A DNA stretch of 64,000 nt from contig CM070576.1 in the NCBI GenBank assembly GCA_036346355.1, forward strand, positions 58,389,712 to 58,453,711. Reading direction: 5' to 3'. Positions 12,301 through 22,749 of the stretch are shown piece after piece (the first letter of the stretch is position 1; every line of letters starts with the position of its first letter). The translations under genes and the position numbers were made by a program. The notes beneath the pieces were generated by a model. It had not been told where the DNA came from and did no database searches. It worked only from the letters and a program-made list of their open reading frames with translations. This stretch comes from Rhipidocladum racemiflorum (lineage: Eukaryota; Streptophyta; Magnoliopsida; Poales; Poaceae).

Positions 12301-15300
12301 GGAGCCCAGTGTCCTCAACTACATCGACACCGACAGCGACAGTGATAGCGTTGATGTCGGTAGTCGCGGCAGTAGCATGGATCGCTACGTATTCATGGCG
12401 GGGGCCAACCATGGTACTACTGCCGAAAACTTTCAAGAAAGTGCTTTAGGAGCAGATACCATGGATAGCCAGGGACACCCGATTTCTCTGGGTACGCCTC
12501 GAGATCCGGCAGTTGCGCCAAACCCAGCGTAAGCAGCCCCAGATGCAGTCGTGCCCAATACTGCAGACCATTGGCGAAATCCAACGACCGGAGCCGCAGC
12601 AGGGACAATGGCCAACTTGTTGAAACGATTCGACCACAATAATCCAACAACACTCCACCCGAGGTTGACGGATTTCCCAGGGCAGCAGAATCTTCGACAA
12701 CATGACCACAACAACAGGCCTAGCCACATTCCAGAGGCAATGTCTTGGTAGCAGGGCAACGGTGACATCTTTAGTATGCCTGAAGCAAATGTCCAGTGCG
12801 CACATATGCTATTGAGATCACTCCCTCCATGGACCCAAACAACCCGATGACGCCTGTACTCAACCAGAGCACAGGCCCAAACTGCCCGAGTTGCCAACTC
12901 GAAGTTCGGGCGCTCTTACCAACAAGGGGCCACTAGCCAGCGGCCAGGACCGTCTCACCCAAACCATCGAGCAGCAGGGTCAGCAGTGGCTAGCTCTGGC
13001 CATAGGAGTTTTAGGACACATTATGCCAACTCTTACCATAGGCATCAGGGTGACCTTCGGGATTGAATCCCACACGATCGACGGGATCTACGCCTCGTCA
13101 TCCACGACCGGAGGGAGGAACGAGAGCACGAGCGACGAGAGAGGGAGTCTTCCTCCCCGAGGGGTCAGTCTCTTGAACCTCGAGCTCGAAGGGGGTGATT
13201 CCTCCTCGAGGGGCCGCTCGCCGACACGATACAGGTTCCCTCCTCGGCAAGGGACGAAACCAGTCACCAGGCTAAAAAGCCCCGAAGACGTCGACGAAGG
13301 ATGCAAGGCCTTCACTGCCGAAGTACGTGCCGTCAGATGGCCGGACAAGTTCAAACCTAGCCCAATGGAGAAATATTCGGGCAAAATTATCCAGTTGAAT
13401 GGCTGCAAATCTACACCACGGTCATGAGAGCAGCTAGAGGAAACGAGAAGGTGATGGCCAACTATCTGCTCACCACCTTGGATGGCACGGTCAGATCTTT
13501 GCTGCTCAACCTCCCGCCTCACTCTATAGCATCGTGGGCGGAGTTACGGGCCCAGTTCGTTGCCAATTTCCAAGGCACCTACGAACGCCCCGAAACTCTC
13601 AGCGACCTCCAACGGGTGGTACAGGAGCCAGCGGAGTCACTGCGCGATTTCATCCGGCGCTTCAACAATAAGCGCAACCTAATACCTGACATCTCAGTCC
13701 AAGTTGTTATAATGGCTTTCGAGAACGGTGTCAGGGATAGGGAGCTAAAAGGAAAACTCGCTACTCGAAAGATCAAAACCACAAAGAAACTTTTCGAGCT
13801 GGCAGACAAATACGCCATAAGGGCAGAGGCTCGAGGTTACCTCGACAACCCCAGGCCTGACGATGACAAGCTTGAGTCATCCAAGCAAGGGGCAAAGAAG
13901 AACAAGAACTACGGCGAAAAACGAAAAGGTGACTCTACCATCGACGCGGTCGAAAGGGGCAAAACACACAATACCGGCGACAACAAACGCCGAAGTCGCG
14001 AGGGAAACAAGTATTGTCCCGTCCACCATATGGACAAGCATGACTTTGACGAATGCCAGGTGATCAGCAAGAAGGCACAACAAAAGCTCAAGGCCGCCCT
14101 CGCCGAGCGCGGGGTCGAGCTGGCCAAGGGCAAGCCCGAAGATGAAGAGCCCGAGTACCACGGGCCCGACCATAAACTTGCCCACATCTTTGGAGGCTCC
14201 GCCACATACGGGTCCAAGAGACAGTACAAGGCAGTCGAGAGGGAGGTTAGCATGGTCCAGCCAGCTCTTCCCCGACTCCTCAAGTGGTCCGAGGTGCCGA
14301 TCACCTTCGACCAGTTCGACCACCCAGCAGTACTGTGTTGATATCCCATGGTGGTTGAACCACCATCCTTAACGTCAAGGTCGCCCGAACTCTCGTCGAT
14401 GGGGGTAGCTCACTGAACCTCATCTTCTCAAAAACGTTGGATAACATGGGAATACCCCGAACGGAGATCAAAGCCGGGGCTGAACCGTTACGTAGAGGTC
14501 TTCGAGTCATGCTTAAGCTTGCTGGCCACCTCCTCTTCCGGCCACACCTCCTTCCCAATGGCCTCCCAGCCAATCTCATCATCCGTGTCGGATGAGATGA
14601 CGATCCAGCCAGGCGAGACCTCGACCGAGGGCGCTGGAGGAAAAGAACCCTCAATGATCTCAAGAGAAGGGGAAGGCGGTGGAGCAGAAGCCATGAGGAA
14701 AGAGCTCCGGAAGTGAGTGAGAAGATTAGTGAAGAGACAAAGGCAAAACTGAGGCAAAGCGGTTGCAAATCCAATCCATTTATAGCCCTGGAGACGTGTC
14801 AAACCAAGCCGTTCCAAATTCCCAAGACGTGCACTAACGCACCGCGATCGGGCGCAAAAACCGAAGCGATGCCCTACCTACCGTTGAGCACAGCGTTACA
14901 GGAGAGTAAAAAAAAAACAAGAATACCTGTTCGATACTTATGCTCAACTCTCCACTCGATGCACACATCGAGTGGAGAGTCGAGGGCTACATTGGATAAC
15001 ACATAACAACAATAATTCATGCCTCGCAGCAGAGAATAAGGTAAGTATAAATTCATTAATCATTTACATAACAAAAGTCTATCCTATTACATTACATAAT
15101 AGGAACTCCACCGATCCCTTTTCCCTCGCAACCGCGACGTCGCCCCCCCTAAAGTAGTCGAGAGGAACATGCAAAAGCTAGATCCGTCCAGCGTCTCCGA
15201 GCAGTCGAAAAGCAGGGCCCTTGGCAAAAACGCCCTTTGTGCCATCAGAAGCCCAAAAATGCCAGTGGAATCCAGATCACCGAGGACGCTGGGTTGATGA

Positions 15301-18300
15301 AAACGTGCTGAGCTTCGCCCCCATTTCCTCGCACGGTAGCAGCAGCAGCAGGAGCCAGGGGCTAGAGAAGCGAAACTCATGTTGAGCTTCACTTCTCCCC
15401 TTCGACAGCGGCACGGTCGACCTCTTCTCAATGGTCTCCCGGCCGAAGTCAATGTTCAGCTCGACCGATCACCTCTTCCTCCTCTGGCCACAACTCCCCC
15501 GCGACGGCCTCCCGGTCAGCCCCATCCTCTTCGTCGGAAGAAAACGTGATTCGACCAGGGGAAACGATCGCCAAAGAAGGCGAAGAAGAAGACTATTCAG
15601 GAGGTGTTGAAGAAGAGGGTGGAGAAATGGAAGCCATGGGTACATGGAATGGATCGGAGTTCCTCTAGCGAAAAGTGAAAGAGGGAAGCGGTGTAAGGCG
15701 AAGTGATCGCAAGTCCCGTCTATTTATAGCCCTGGGAACAAGTCACGTCGCGCCGCTCCAGCTCCCCAAGGTGTTCGCCACCGCACCACGCAACACGCGA
15801 AAACCGAGGCGACGCTAACTTATTGTGACGAAACGCAACGACGCACGGAAATCAAGGAGACCACAATCCCCGGAATCCAAGCCAACCAGACCACTCGATG
15901 CGTCCATCGAGCAGAAGGCCGGAGGCCATTCCGAAAAACGTTCGATGCGCACGCCCAACTCGCTGCTCGATATGTCCATCGAGCACGGAGTCGGGGGCTT
16001 CACATAGCGTTTTCAAGGTATCCTTGGCATAAAAATCCTATCGACCAAGTCCAGAAGTCAGGAATCATTTCACTCCCTACTAGATGACCGCATCAAGGAG
16101 TCGGGGGCTCCAGGTAACTCGATATCTTTAATCCAATACTTTCTGATTTCCATCTCTTGTTTTTCAAAAACTTCCTGCATAAGCATGTTTTGCATGCATT
16201 TACGCGATCAAGTGCTTAGCACGCCAGCAGATCGAGCTTTTGTATAGCCATGCCTGAACTCGATGACGAGCAAAATCTATCCTGCGCGCATACGGGCACC
16301 AGATTGTCAGACATCTAACGCCCAACAGTTGGCTGGGGACGAGGTCTCTAGTCAGTTCTACACGCGCTATTCATCGGGTTCACGTTTGCTGCAAAGCTAA
16401 CGCAATAAGATCGACAAAGACGTGCAAAAGGCCATGTGACCTTTTCTGTCTCCAGACAAATAAGAGCTCTATAGCCCGCCCGAGCGCAAGCTCGGGGGCT
16501 TGACTGTTTAACGCAAAATTTTCTAGCCTTGTGCACAGACAGCAGGTTGAACCGGCAACGAAACTATCCGATAGAGGTCCGCGGATAGCAGACATGGCAC
16601 GATAGACAAGCAAACAAACCAGTATTGCTGCACAACCAATACAAAACCAAAAGAATCATACAAGAACAAAAATATTCCTGAAGAATTCTAGCTCACGCCT
16701 TGAGTATCCTCGAGTGTGAGACCCAATCTGTTTACAAACGTCGCGACAAAGCTTTCAAAGTACTACGTGGTCAGCAGCGTCAGACAGCTCGCCCACAAAT
16801 CCCTCGTTCAGGACCGAAAAATCCATGCTTGGAAAATGACTCCTCAGCATACCAAGCATGTGGGAGGCTGCGAAGCAGGCCGACTTGGTCATGTGCCGAA
16901 AGGTGGCCGATTGCGCATTGTTGTATGCAGCGACCGCCCGTACTTGGCTCGCCTCAGTAGCAACTTTCTCGGCCCTGAGCTTCTCCACCTCCTTCCTCAA
17001 CCCTTCAGCCTCGACCTTGAGAGTTGCCAGCTCAACATCCTTCCTTTCGAATGCTTGTTGGTCGAGCTGCTCTTTCTGTTGAGCCTGCTCCAAAAGGGTC
17101 TCGAGATCGCGCAAGACCGCCTGCAAAGGAGTGAACCTTGTCTAAAACTAGTCGGGGCAAGAACCAAAATCAGGCCAATCAACGCTACAAACCTGGGCGC
17201 GAGGCCTCAGAGCGGATTGAGTTCTTAGAGGATCTTGAGAAGATGCCAGCGGAGCCGAAGCCGTTGGAAGAACCGCAGTGCCTGGAGCGACGCTGGAGGA
17301 CTACGGGGCAGTCGTAGTAGCACCACCCGCGGCATCAACAGTCGCCTTCTTCCTACAAGGATCTTTCATCGTCAGATATATTCTCAAATAATGGCAAGAG
17401 ACGATCAAAAGAAAAGGATGGTAACTCACTTGGACAGGCGGAACTGCACTCGAACGTCCTGTTGTTCAACCGGTCGAACGGTTGCAGCTTTAACCGGCCC
17501 AACAAGGGCCGGTAGGTCGGTGATCGACGGCAAAGGCTGAGGCAAGAAGTCATAATTAACAAAGACTACCGAAGCAATGCTCGACCCGGAGCAAGCCGAT
17601 GAGTAGAATTACCTACTCGACTGCCTTGGGCGAGGGAGATCTTACCCGAGGAGGAGTCGGCGGAGGCGTCGTTGACCTCTGCAGATCGGCCTTCCAGGCA
17701 TCCTGTTGCTCATCTATTAGTTGCTGAATAAAACCAGAGGGGAATTCGTAACATTCGAGCGAGAGGTTAAAGATCACCTGGTTGGATGCCCCTGGCGCTC
17801 GTGTACGAGCCCGCTTGGTAGGGCAAGCGATCGGCGAGGATAGCGATCTTCGCTCACGAGGAGACTCGAGTACCGCTCGACCCGGAGCAGTCCCGCCCTC
17901 GTCAGGGATGGCAGTCTTGGGGGCTGGGACACCTGGAGGAGAAGCTGCTTCGTCAGAAGCAGAGGTCGATGCTTGATCGTCCTCCCGAGTTTGCTCCTCA
18001 TCCACCAGATCGACAACCCCTTCCAGCGAACCACTCGTACCATCCAACGTCGGCTCCTGAGGAGATGCTAGATCAGAATGGATAACAGATGCACGAGCGA
18101 TGCATTACAAGCCATAAACCGATACTCACCTCTGGCCGAAGATTGCTCCGCGAATATGGACAGATATTGCATACTCCTGGATCAGGGCCATGAAACATCT
18201 TGTTTAGCCTTGCAGCGACGATCGGGCCATTCAGGTCTGGCAGAACGAAAAGGTCAGCCCGGTAAAAAAAAGGGTGGGGGGGAGCAACAAGTATTCTCGG

Positions 18301-21155
18301 CTCTTACGATCAGGAGTATCCCTAGTGGCATTGTCGACTCCAGATAATCCCAAGCCAGGTGGACACGACACTTCAGCGGGCTGATGCGGCACGATGAAGT
18401 ATTTGGCCACATCCCACCCTGTCAGATCTCACTCCTTTAGCTCCCCGATCTTCGCAATGTAATGCGCATTGCGGGCTGTCAACGGGGGGTTTTCGTCCAG
18501 AGGTTAGTTGGATGAAGAAGCAGGGGGCGATAGGTCAAAGGACAATTGACGGTGTCTGAAGAAGTGATGTAGAACCACTTTTTCTTCCAGTCAGATTTCC
18601 AAGAAGTGATAGGGACATGGATGTAACCTCCGGATTTCCTATTGCGGAGGTGGAACCCGGCTCCCCCTACGACATCCTTTTTGGTTCTTTTCAAGCTATA
18701 AAAATGGCGAAAAAGATTTAGGCTGGGCTTGATGCCCAAATAGGCCTCGCAAAGGTGGACGAACACGCTGAGCATCGTGATCAAATTTGGGCTCAGATTG
18801 AAAAGCCGAAGAGAATAAAAATCTAAAACTTCGCTCAAAAAAGGAGGTGGAAAGTTCAGACCATAGCGGAAGAAGGCCTCGAAAACAACGGTTTCATCTT
18901 CGTTCTCAAGGGTGGGAAATGGTTCACCGACAAATGGCCTCCAGCGCACAAGAGCCCGAGGAGGGATGAAGCCATCCGCCTCCAGATCGGCGAGGCGATC
19001 CTCGGTCATGATCGAAGTCTGCCAAAAATTCGCAAAGCCTTCATCTTCAAAGATCGCCTCGGCCGACTTCATGTCTTTCGATGGTGGAATGTCTTTATCG
19101 GCAGCGCGGGAGCTGGACGCCATTAGGAGAGGATGGGAAAAGTTCGGGCCGGAGGAAGAAGGGATCAGAGAAGAGAAGCGAAATTATCGAAGGAGCAGGT
19201 AACGGCTAGAGTCCTGAGTATGGAAATTTATAAAAGTTTTTCTTCGCCAACGGGCAGAGTTCATCCCCCCTACAAGGCGCAAGAATCGGAGAGGAAGTTG
19301 AAAAGAAGGCTTTGCGTCCAGGCGTTACAGCTTTTGCAGGCCTCAACATTTAATGCTTTCCCTTTATTTAGATATTTAAAATTTTGTCTTAACTCTGCTC
19401 AGAATCGAGTCATTGAATCAACGTTGAGTCGCATGTGGTAGTCACAAGGACTCGAAGAGGGTTGAATGTTGGGCGCTTGACCTGACATATGCTTACTTGA
19501 TACTTGGCAATCTCATTCTACTTGAAACAATTGAACACGAGCTGGCAAGGCTTAATCCAATCAAGTCAAGGCTTGGTCGATAACTGACCGAGCACTCGGA
19601 AAAGACCCTTCGCTGAGCAGAGTTTGGGGGCTACTGTTGAATATCTAAATATGGGATATACGCATACATGTTAAACTCATATATTGGATTACACATGGTA
19701 ACACATGTGTCAGGAAGTTAATAATATCTCAGGCCCGAATCAAGCGGGATAAGATATACGCGGAAAAGAATATCCCCATATTAGGGAAGGATTCGGTCAT
19801 GTTCCCGTTACAAGGACACCAATCCGAATTACGCCGGAAGGAACGAGAAATCCTGATACGCCACGAAGATCCTAGAGCCAAGGACTCCTCATCGGGTACG
19901 ATCGGTATTCCTAGTCGAGTACGACTCAACAGGAGGCTACCCTGATCGTATAAATAAGGGGGTAGATGTCCAGGAGGACGGAGCGATACGAGCACAACCC
20001 AAACAGACTAGCAGAGATTTGAGCATACTCGCACCCCAGTCGGAATAGGCAACCAGTAGTTTTCTTAGCAGCTAGGCTAGGGTTTAGCCACCTCGGAGGA
20101 GAAATCTTCATTGTAAGCGGGGGCTTGATCTCCTCGTGCTGTAAACTCGTTTCTCGGCATCATCATAGTACATCCACATAGGAGTAGGGTATTACTCGAT
20201 CGTGAGGTCCGAACCTGTCTACATTGCTTGCCATCATTTCCTTGGTTGATCCTGCATCACTGAAGGTACCTGAGTATAATTTTATTGTCGATTCCTAACC
20301 TTCGACACCTTGCATGATACCTTATCAATCCCTTTGGAAGCCTAAGCTTTTGTTGTAATATTATTTTCTTCCCTTTCGAATTACTGATGTCCAACAGCTT
20401 TCCCGAAAAGGCATTATTGTGTACGTACACAAACTTCTTTCAGTGTAACTCATTTTGCAGATGCGGTAGGGCATCGCTTTGCATGTAGTCCATATTATCA
20501 CAAAACTTTAGGCGATATTGCTTCACTGAGATTGTGTTCATTAAAAAATATCACATATGTTACATTATCTGGGAATTTTATCAAATCAAATGTTAAATGT
20601 TTCTACAGTTCCAAACTACCCCCTCCCCATGCTGTTGTGCACTGGTTATTGTTTTAAACCAAGGCTACGGCTCAGCTTTATAGAAACCATAAAGGTTCAG
20701 ATTACAGAAAGTAAGTGACTCTACTGGTTTTTGTCACTTAAAATGACTACACCTTTTCTTTTCTTGAGCAGAACTTCAACAGTGAAGAACTTAAAAAGGA
20801 ATTTGATGACATTGAGAACCTTACTGAAAAGAGGCTGGATGAGCTGTTGGATTTGTTTCTAGAAGATTTCAAGGCCAACTTAATAGAGGCACATGGCTGG
20901 GCAACTGGTGGATCTTCAGCCTACAAAGTCGCCAAAGCTGCCCTTAATGCATACACAAGGATTCTTGCCAAGAAGTACCATACACTGCGCATCAACTGTT
21001 TGACACCTGGTTATGTCAAGAGCGACATGTCAATGCATTTGGGAGTATTGACACCTGAGGAGGGTGCTAGTAACACGGTAAAGGTGGCTCTCTTGCCTGA
21101 CGATGGCCCTACTGGTGCTTATTTTGATCGCAATGGTGAGGCTTCTTTTGTATGA
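9391..21155 (+). CDS. SDR gene A: (+)-neomenthol dehydrogenase / salutaridine reductase-like oxidoreductase
   Basis: This is a classical NADPH-dependent short-chain dehydrogenase/reductase, expected to reduce or oxidise a carbonyl/alcohol on a small metabolite; the substrate is unknown. Proposed exons are 9391-9425, 9565-9814, 10446-10511, 10980-11174 and 20772-21155, all with GT..AG introns. They join in phase to 309 aa. Visible motifs are TGGNKGVG (residues 17-24), VNNAG at the start of exon 3, VNVSS (Ser 175/176), and Y233-x3-K237 in SAYKVAK. A helical insert of about 45 residues precedes the YxxxK, as in the monomeric menthone/salutaridine reductase group. Intron 4 is about 9.6 kb because it contains a gypsy element (11359-20307). 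The protein is the most divergent intact copy (e.g. EDFKANLIEAHGW). A possible AATAAA lies at 21230-21235. The ATG at 9391 was chosen because it gives the same short 35-base exon 1 as B and C. Confidence 0.88.
9993..10126. repeat. Small hairpin MITE-like repeat in intron 2 of gene A
   Basis: The core is a perfect 22-bp inverted repeat (10028-10049 and 10067-10088) around a 17-base loop, 'ttggggccacgtatcag'. Weaker pairing continues outward, where both arms carry an 'atttgc' phrase and an A/T-rich flank, to roughly 9993 and 10126. It has no coding capacity. It looks like a small foldback or MITE remnant; no clean target duplication is visible. Confidence 0.6.
11359..12030 (+). repeat. 5' LTR of the intron-4 gypsy element
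   Basis: The LTR is 672 bases, starts TGTCGAATATC and ends CTTTCGACA. It contains a TATA-like 'tgtataaataag' at about 11671 and 'gcattgcttgccatcg..' near the 3' end, all repeated in the 3' LTR. It is directly followed by the primer-binding-like segment at about 12032-12050. Confidence 0.92.
12032..12050 (+). other. Primer-binding-site-like segment of the gypsy element
   Basis: The sequence 'ttggcacgccaagttgggg' lies immediately after the 5' LTR. A very similar phrase follows the LTR of the other gypsy fragment near 55947. This is the usual place for the tRNA primer site; the tRNA was not identified. Confidence 0.6.
12090..14340 (+). pseudogene. gag polyprotein of the gypsy element, broken by frameshifts
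   Basis: Retrotransposon gag forms the particle that packages the element RNA. One frame is open through about 13380 (e.g. KFKPSPMEKYSG) and then shifts. The next frame continues with PVEWLQIYTTVMRAARGNEK and runs to the stop at 14341, giving about 305 aa from 13424. This part contains the typical gag core (LLLNLPPHSIASWAELRAQF, EPAESLRDFIRRFNNKRN) and a Lys-rich nucleocapsid region with a CPVHHMDKHDFDEC zinc-knuckle-like Cys/His cluster near codon 200. The shift near 13380-13395 breaks the gag core in two, so this copy makes no full gag. The amino-terminal part upstream of 12890 is poorly defined and has stops (e.g. near 12530). Confidence 0.75.
14362..14481 (+). pseudogene. Start of retropepsin-type protease, truncated
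   Basis: After a further frame change downstream of gag, the translation reads ILNVKVARTLVDGGSSLNLI, then FSKTLDNMGIP. This is the aspartic protease active-site region (D-G-G-S in place of D-S/T-G) seen in Ty3/gypsy pol. The homology stops at about 14480 and is followed directly by unrelated antisense sequence. The rest of protease and all of RT, RNase H and integrase are missing. This is the deletion point that makes the element non-autonomous. Confidence 0.75.
14488..14694 (-). CDS. Antisense small ORF, module 1, inside the gypsy element
   Basis: This ORF encodes 68 aa starting MASAPPPSPSLEIIEG and ending KLKHDSKTST, rich in Pro/Ser with an acidic ISSDTDDE patch. It lies antisense to the element RNA. 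A TATA-like box (TATAAATG, - strand, 14784-14777) is 84 bases upstream of the ATG, with a GC-rich segment beyond it, so it could be transcribed on its own. Module 2 at about 15430-15728 is a second copy of the same arrangement with a stop codon. The function is unknown. Antisense ORFs in this position are known from Tat-lineage elements. Confidence 0.5.
   Translation of the reverse strand: MASAPPPSPSLEIIEGSFPPAPSVEVSPGWIVISSDTDDEIGWEAIGKEVWPEEEVASKLKHDSKTST
14777..14784 (-). promoter_or_regulatory. TATA-like box of antisense module 1
   Basis: On the - strand the sequence reads GGGCTATAAATGGATTGG. The spacing to the downstream ATG (14694) and the flanking context (CCAGGGCTATAAAT) match those of module 2, which supports a real promoter element. 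Expression is inferred only. Confidence 0.5.
15430..15637 (-). pseudogene. Antisense small ORF, module 2 (stop codon after 14 residues)
   Basis: From the ATG at 15637 the reading is MASISPPSSSTPPE and then TAG. Beyond the stop the same frame continues with an acidic FSSDEEDGADREAVAGELWP stretch. That parallels module 1, where the matching parts are ISSDTDDEIGWEAIGKEVWP. The two modules therefore derive from one ancestral unit, duplicated in tandem about 0.95 kb apart, and this copy is broken. Confidence 0.6.
15721..15728 (-). promoter_or_regulatory. TATA-like box of antisense module 2
   Basis: On the - strand the sequence reads CCAGGGCTATAAATAGACGG, with TATAAATA 86 bases upstream of the module 2 ATG. 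It aligns with the module 1 box. Confidence 0.5.
16705..19123 (-). CDS. Antisense gene of the gypsy element: 'putative gypsy-type transposon' (Transposase_28-like) protein, multi-exon
   Basis: The first ORF, 19123-18479, begins MASSSRAADKDIPPSKDMKS and contains the conserved core of the plant gypsy-associated domain: FEAFFRYGLNFPPPFLSEVL, NLITMLSVFVHLCEAYLGI and KKKWFYITSSD. Two further - strand ORFs look like later exons. 18047-17613 is acidic and Pro/Ser-rich with a basic PTKRARTRAP patch; 17126-16755 is a strong coiled coil (LEQAQQKEQLDQQAFERKDV). The exon joins were not determined. A TATA-like box at 19232-19226 is about 105 bases upstream of the ATG. Proteins of this type occur antisense to Tat-lineage elements in plants; their role is unknown. 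The sequence looks intact in its first exon, unlike the broken gag. Confidence 0.65.
19226..19232 (-). promoter_or_regulatory. TATA-like box of the antisense Transposase_28-like gene
   Basis: On the - strand the sequence reads CTTTTATAAATTTCC, about 95-105 bases upstream of the ATG at 19123. It is the third antisense coding unit in this element with a TATA motif at this distance. Confidence 0.45.
19621..19634 (+). other. Polypurine tract of the gypsy element
   Basis: The sequence AGTTTGGGGGCTAC directly abuts the 3' LTR start. Near-copies (GAGTCGGGGGCT and variants) also occur inside the element at about 14977, 15988, 16098 and 16489. Confidence 0.65.
19635..20307 (+). repeat. 3' LTR of the intron-4 gypsy element
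   Basis: The LTR is 673 bases, starts TGTTGAATATC and ends CTTCGACA. It is followed by the target duplication CCTTG and then by resumed gene A intron sequence. It aligns along its whole length with the 5' LTR at 11359-12030. Confidence 0.92.
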
Positions 21156-21748
21156 TATTACCATATGGTTTCTGTTTTCTTACTCTTACTTTCAGCAGAA
21201 GAGGGAGAGAGTTATATTGTAATTGTGCTAATAAACAGTGTAGTTTGACTTGTGTATTCAAATTGAGTAATCGAAGGTGGAAACAGTAAACTTTGCACCA
21301 AGTCTCCCCCTTTTATGTATGGTCTCACTGGAAATATTTTGGATGGTTACTGAAAATTGCTTGGAAATATTGTCCACTGATCTTGTAAGGCTGCCTAAGT
21401 GCCTAGAGTATGAGTCTACTGATATAGGACTTTCGGCATGTTTATTACTGTTTTGAAAGAACACATGATCTTGCAAGGCTGTCTACTCACATTTAGTTTT
21501 GTTATTTGCTTGGTCATATTATTGCTACCGTCGGCGTGTTTATCCTGGGTAGATGGCAAGATGCCCAAATGTTATTGCTTGGGACCAGGACACAAATCTT
21601 ACTATTGAAACTTCCTCTATTGGTTTTCTACGAACGAAGTTGAATATGCTACGAACCATGTGAGAAATTACAGGACACACTTCTTCCTTGCTTCCAGAAA
21701 TTGCTGCACTTGGATTCAGAATCAGGATGTAGTATCTCTGAATGTTCT
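21156..21748. other. 3' flank of SDR gene A
   Basis: This holds the presumed 3' untranslated region of gene A, with a possible poly(A) signal AATAAA at 21230-21235, and unremarkable AT-rich spacer up to the copia insertion. The GTTCT at 21744-21748 is the left target duplication of that copia element. Confidence 0.5.
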
Positions 21749-21930
21749 TGTTAGAGATAAACTCGGTGCTCAATATCCACAACAATTCGAAATCAATTGG
21801 CTATATATAGCTATCCTTGTGTACATGTAAATTGAACGAAAATAGTGGATTGTCTTCTGTGGTTGTTTCCTCCTTCGTGAGGTTTTTCACGTTAAAATTG
21901 TCATGTTTTTTTGCGTGTATAACCCTAACA
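21749..21930 (+). repeat. 5' LTR of the copia element (182 bp)
   Basis: This is a very short LTR, TGTTAGAGATAAACTCGG...AACCCTAACA, with the promoter-like 'ggctatatatagctatcc' at about 21799. The right LTR (about 33209-33371) and the C-block copy (about 41677-41841) share the 'aactcggt.ctc.atatcca' and 'gctatatatagctacc' phrases. Confidence 0.85.
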
Positions 21931-22749
21931 AGTGGTATCGGTATTTTCTGATCTATAGTGACCTAAGTCGCTGTTGGCCTTCATCACGCGTCGCCTCCTC
22001 CTCAGCGATGCCGTCCCAGGCTGCTCGCCTCTCTGTTCGCGATGCCGAATCATCACTCCTCCAGCCTTGTGTCGATCGTCGTGGTCAGCGTCGCCCATGC
22101 CCGTCCGAGGTCGCATCGCCTGTAGGATCGCTTCCGGTCGACACTTCCCTGGACCACCTCCGGTTGTATCGGCAGGACGACGAAGGCACCGCACTAGTCG
22201 CCACTCCGCTCCGCACGAGCTCCTCGTGGGCGTGGGAGTAGATCGCCTTCTCAGGCCGCTTGACGCACCGACCTCCACCGCCCGCAACGCGGCTCCTCCT
22301 AGTCGGTTGCCGCGGCCGCCTCCTCTCCGGCCCATCGACGACGCTGCACACCCGACTCACGCTGGCCCATGCCCGCCCGTCTGACACCCATCAAATCCTC
22401 CTCCTGCCTAACGTCGGCTCGCGATATGCTCGCTCGCTCTGCTGATCGGACTTAAACTTGACCTGAAAATGGATTTAATTTGATTTTGCCTCCATTTGGC
22501 TCAGCTCTTCTGGCTTTCGGCTCGATTTGGCTCTAGCTTCTCAGCTCGATCGGCCCTGGATTTTGGCTCTCGGCTCCCTCGTTTTTCTGGCTTGGCTCGG
22601 CTTGGGTTTGGCGGCTCGGCTCCGTCTCCGGTCGAAATTGCTACGTGCACCCGAAGTGTACTAGAAATTTCTACGCACACCCGAAGCGTACCAGGTAGTT
22701 TTTTCAGATCTAATCTACCATAAGTTTTTATCTGCAATTTTTCTCTACC
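21931..22749 (+). other. Copia leader with GC-rich and reiterated GGCTCGGCT words
   Basis: This 0.8-kb stretch lies between the LTR and the gag start. It is much more GC-rich (about 21970-22400) than the coding part of the element, and from about 22490 to 22630 repeats 'ggctcggctc'-like words. ORFs in it are low-complexity and have no domain. It could be captured host sequence; I have no proof. Confidence 0.4.

Larger units (their letters stand above)
11359..20307 (+). mobile_element. Non-autonomous Ty3/gypsy (Tat-like) LTR retrotransposon inside intron 4 of gene A
   Basis: The 8.95-kb element is bounded by two LTRs and flanked by the exact 5-bp duplication CCTTG (11354-11358 and 20308-20312). 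The LTRs differ at only scattered positions (by eye roughly 95% identical), so the insertion is fairly recent. After the 5' LTR comes a primer-binding-like 'ttggcacgccaagttgggg'; before the 3' LTR is the polypurine 'gtttgggggctac'. It encodes gag and the start of a protease, then loses reverse transcriptase, RNase H and integrase entirely. The rest of the interior carries antisense coding units. It must depend on a partner element for mobility. The antisense ORFs suggest the Tat/Retand-type lineage. Confidence 0.92.

Noticed and set aside
14301..14774. 157-aa - strand ORF overlapping antisense module 1
   Set aside because: It is in a different frame from the module 1 ORF (14488-14694) that is conserved in the duplicate copy, so it is taken as a shadow.
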